Shown here in pieces: positions 7,601 to 8,544 of a stretch of DNA of 8,544 nt; position 1 is the stretch's first letter, and each line of letters begins with the position of its first letter. The translations under genes and the position numbers were made by a program. The stretch comes from Gammaproteobacteria bacterium (GTDB lineage: Bacteria; Pseudomonadota; Gammaproteobacteria; Pseudomonadales; Porticoccaceae), in NCBI GenBank assembly GCA_006227015.1, contig SBGI01000239.1:1-8544 (forward strand), in the 5' to 3' direction. The notes under the pieces were generated by a model. It had not been told where the DNA came from. It searched no databases and saw nothing but the letters and a program-made list of their open reading frames with translations.

Positions 7601-8544
7601 CCTTCATCGCGAATTTCACCACCGGACCCGGTACCGGCTCCCGAGAAAGGCGCAATGGCGGTTGGATGGTTGTGGGTTTCCACTTTCATCAACAGATGAA
7701 TAGGCTCCTGGCTGTACCCGTATACCTGGCTACCCGGATCGGGGAAAAATCTTCCGGCGGTGCTACCAACAACCACTGAAGCGTTATCTGAGTAGGCCGA
7801 CAAGACGTTATCACCACCCAGCTCATAGGTGTTCTTGATCATGGAAAACAGCGACCTGTCCTGATCAGAGCCGTTGATGGTCCAGCTGGCATTGAAAATT
7901 TTGTGGCGACAATGCTCGGAGTTGGCCTGGGCAAACATCATCAGCTCGACATCCGTGGGATCCCTGCCCAACTCATTGAAGCTGTCCAGCAGGTAATCAA
8001 TCTCGTCATCTGCCAGTGCCAGGCCCAGGGTTACATTGGCTTCGGTCAATGCCGGCCTGCCCTCTGACATTACGGGAACTGTTCGCATCGGCTGGGGTTG
8101 CTGATGTTTGAACAGCTGCGCTGCACTTTCCTCCGCATCAAGTACGGTTTCTACCATCCGGTCGTGCAAACAGGTTTTGAGAGCCTCCTGTTTGTCAGCT
8201 GCCAGACTGCCTCTCAGATAATAGGCCACCCCACGCTCCAGGCGCCTGATCACATCAAGGCCCGCATTGTGGGCAATATCCGTCGCCTTGCTCGACCAGG
8301 GAGAAATTGTGCCAGGGCGCGGTGTCACCAGCATCAAGTGACCACGCAATGCCTCTGGCTCTTGTCTTGGGCCATATTTAAGCAGGGACTCCAGAGTCGC
8401 GACTTCCTGACCCGTGAGGGGGCGCTCCAGATCAGCAAAATGCAGATACTCGGCATAGAGTCCTTCCACACCGGCATCGACCTCCTGTAAGGCGCGAAGC
8501 AGCTGCTGTTTTCTGAACTCGGAAAGTGCTGGGGTGCCACGAAA
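4687..8544 (-). CDS. purL: Phosphoribosylformylglycinamidine synthase, large single-chain form (5' end cut by window)
   Basis: Converts FGAR, ATP and glutamine to FGAM, the fourth step of de novo purine synthesis, in the cytoplasm. The frame stays open to the window edge and 1285 residues are visible. The first visible residues, [11 protein letters not shown], match the E. coli start MMEILRGSPALSAFR, so only about four codons are missing; the GTG at 8467-8469 is internal and is not the start. Visible numbering: PurS-like N-terminal part (about 1-150) with [18 protein letters not shown] (76-93); a linker and the first synthase half with [14 protein letters not shown] (208-221) and [21 protein letters not shown] (289-309); a second synthase half; and a C-terminal glutaminase (about 1030-1285) with nucleophile Cys1125 in GVCNGCQ and the His1250/Glu1252 pair in PHPER. 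All catalytic elements are present. Near-full length is normal for the proteobacterial fused form. Its promoter lies outside the window. Confidence 0.98.
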   Translation of the reverse strand, partial: FRGTPALSEFRKQQLLRALQEVDAGVEGLYAEYLHFADLERPLTGQEVATLESLLKYGPRQEPEALRGHLMLVTPRPGTISPWSSKATDIAHNAGLDVIRRLERGVAYYLRGSLAADKQEALKTCLHDRMVETVLDAEESAAQLFKHQQPQPMRTVPVMSEGRPALTEANVTLGLALADDEIDYLLDSFNELGRDPTDVELMMFAQANSEHCRHKIFNASWTINGSDQDRSLFSMIKNTYELGGDNVLSAYSDNASVVVGSTAGRFFPDPGSQVYGYSQEPIHLLMKVETHNHPTAIAPFSGAGTGSGGEIRDEGAVGRGSKPKVGLTGFTVSNLQIPGFSKPWEQDYGKPDRIASALDIMIEGPIGGAAFNNEFGRPNLCGYFRSFEEHFDGERRGYHKPIMIAGGYGNIRGEHVLKPPFQAGCKLIVLGGPAMLIGLGGGAASSMASGSSAEDLDFASVQRQNPEIERRCQEVIDRCWQLGDSNPIAFIHDVGAGGLSNAFPELVKDGGCGGRFELRNVPNDEPGMSPLAIWCNEAQERYVLAVKPEDLASFESICQRERCPYAVVGEATDEKHLLLNDTHFSSNPVDLPMSVLFGKPPKMHRVAETRSAPIQPFGGLDISLEEAIDRVLTHPTVASKSFLITIGDRSVTGMVARDQMVGPCQIPVADCAVTTVSYDSYAGEAMAMGERTPVALLDAPASGRMAIGEAITNIAGTSIAQISDIKLSANWMCAAGHPGEDEKLFRTVEAVGMELCPALGITIPVGKDSMSMRTTWAQDGEDRAVTAPMSLIISAFAPVQDVRATLTPELRSDKGETVLLYIDLGGNRNRLGGSIIAQVYNQMGDTPADVVSAEKLKTFFELVQSANRAGEILAYHDRSDGGLFTTLVEMAFAGNIGLNICLDEQPGDALSVLFNEELGAVVQVETHKAEAFIQRFKDADIAVTTVATLDRGDAIEIMQDGAYLFSSSRVELLRRWSQTSYKIQALRDNEDCARQEFDGLFFDNPGLSTSLSYDINEDVAAPFINTGVRPAIAVLREQGVNGHVEMAAAFDRAGFSAVDVHMSDLLSGRHHLQDYKGLVACGGFSYGDVLGAGEGWAKTILFNAVLRDQFQQFFERQDTFTFGVCNGCQMLSNLKTLIPGAMQWPRFVRNVSEQFEARFSLVKVSPSPSIMLAGMEGSYMPIAVAHGEGRVEFGFDQDVDAFDASDRVALRYLDNYLDVAESYPANPNGSIYGITGVTSDDGRATIMMPHPERVFRTVTNSWHPDDWGEDGAWMRLFRNARVFVG

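Overview
The window looks like ordinary chromosome of an aerobic gammaproteobacterium. The evidence is a single-chain, fused-glutaminase PurL and a family-1 Ung that both closely follow the E. coli proteins as I remember them, together with a heme A synthase, which implies an aa3-type terminal oxidase somewhere in the genome. A marine or oligotrophic lineage such as the Cellvibrionales is possible, but that is a guess. I saw no transposase, integrase, phage gene, CRISPR array, tRNA, rRNA or toxin-antitoxin pair, and the genes are tightly packed with intact reading frames.

Layout, left to right: (1) a small PGPGW-type membrane protein (+) meets uracil-DNA glycosylase ung (-) tail to tail with one base between the stop codons. 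(2) A 115-bp divergent gap follows, holding a candidate ung promoter whose spacer contains a perfect 10-bp palindrome. (3) A bacterial patatin-like phospholipase (+) overlaps by 29 bp, 3' end to 3' end, an alpha/beta hydrolase of the 3-oxoadipate-enol-lactonase-like group (-). (4) A 196-bp divergent gap with several small inverted repeats leads to a heme A synthase of the COX15/CtaA type-2 (alphaproteobacterial/mitochondrial-like) class (+). (5) After a 123-bp gap with a good sigma70-like promoter comes a small secreted monoheme cytochrome c (+). (6) A strong bidirectional terminator separates it from purL (-), which fills the right-hand 3.9 kb and runs off the window edge a few codons before its start.

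The genes do not form one operon, because strand changes almost gene by gene. The only functional pairing is heme A synthase next to a periplasmic c-type cytochrome, both of which could serve aerobic respiration. Ung (uracil removal from DNA) and PurL (fourth step of purine synthesis) are unrelated housekeeping functions. I do not see a convincing undescribed system here. The points most worth checking are the orphan, mitochondrial-style heme A synthase, the palindrome in the putative ung promoter, and the two extremely tight convergent gene ends.
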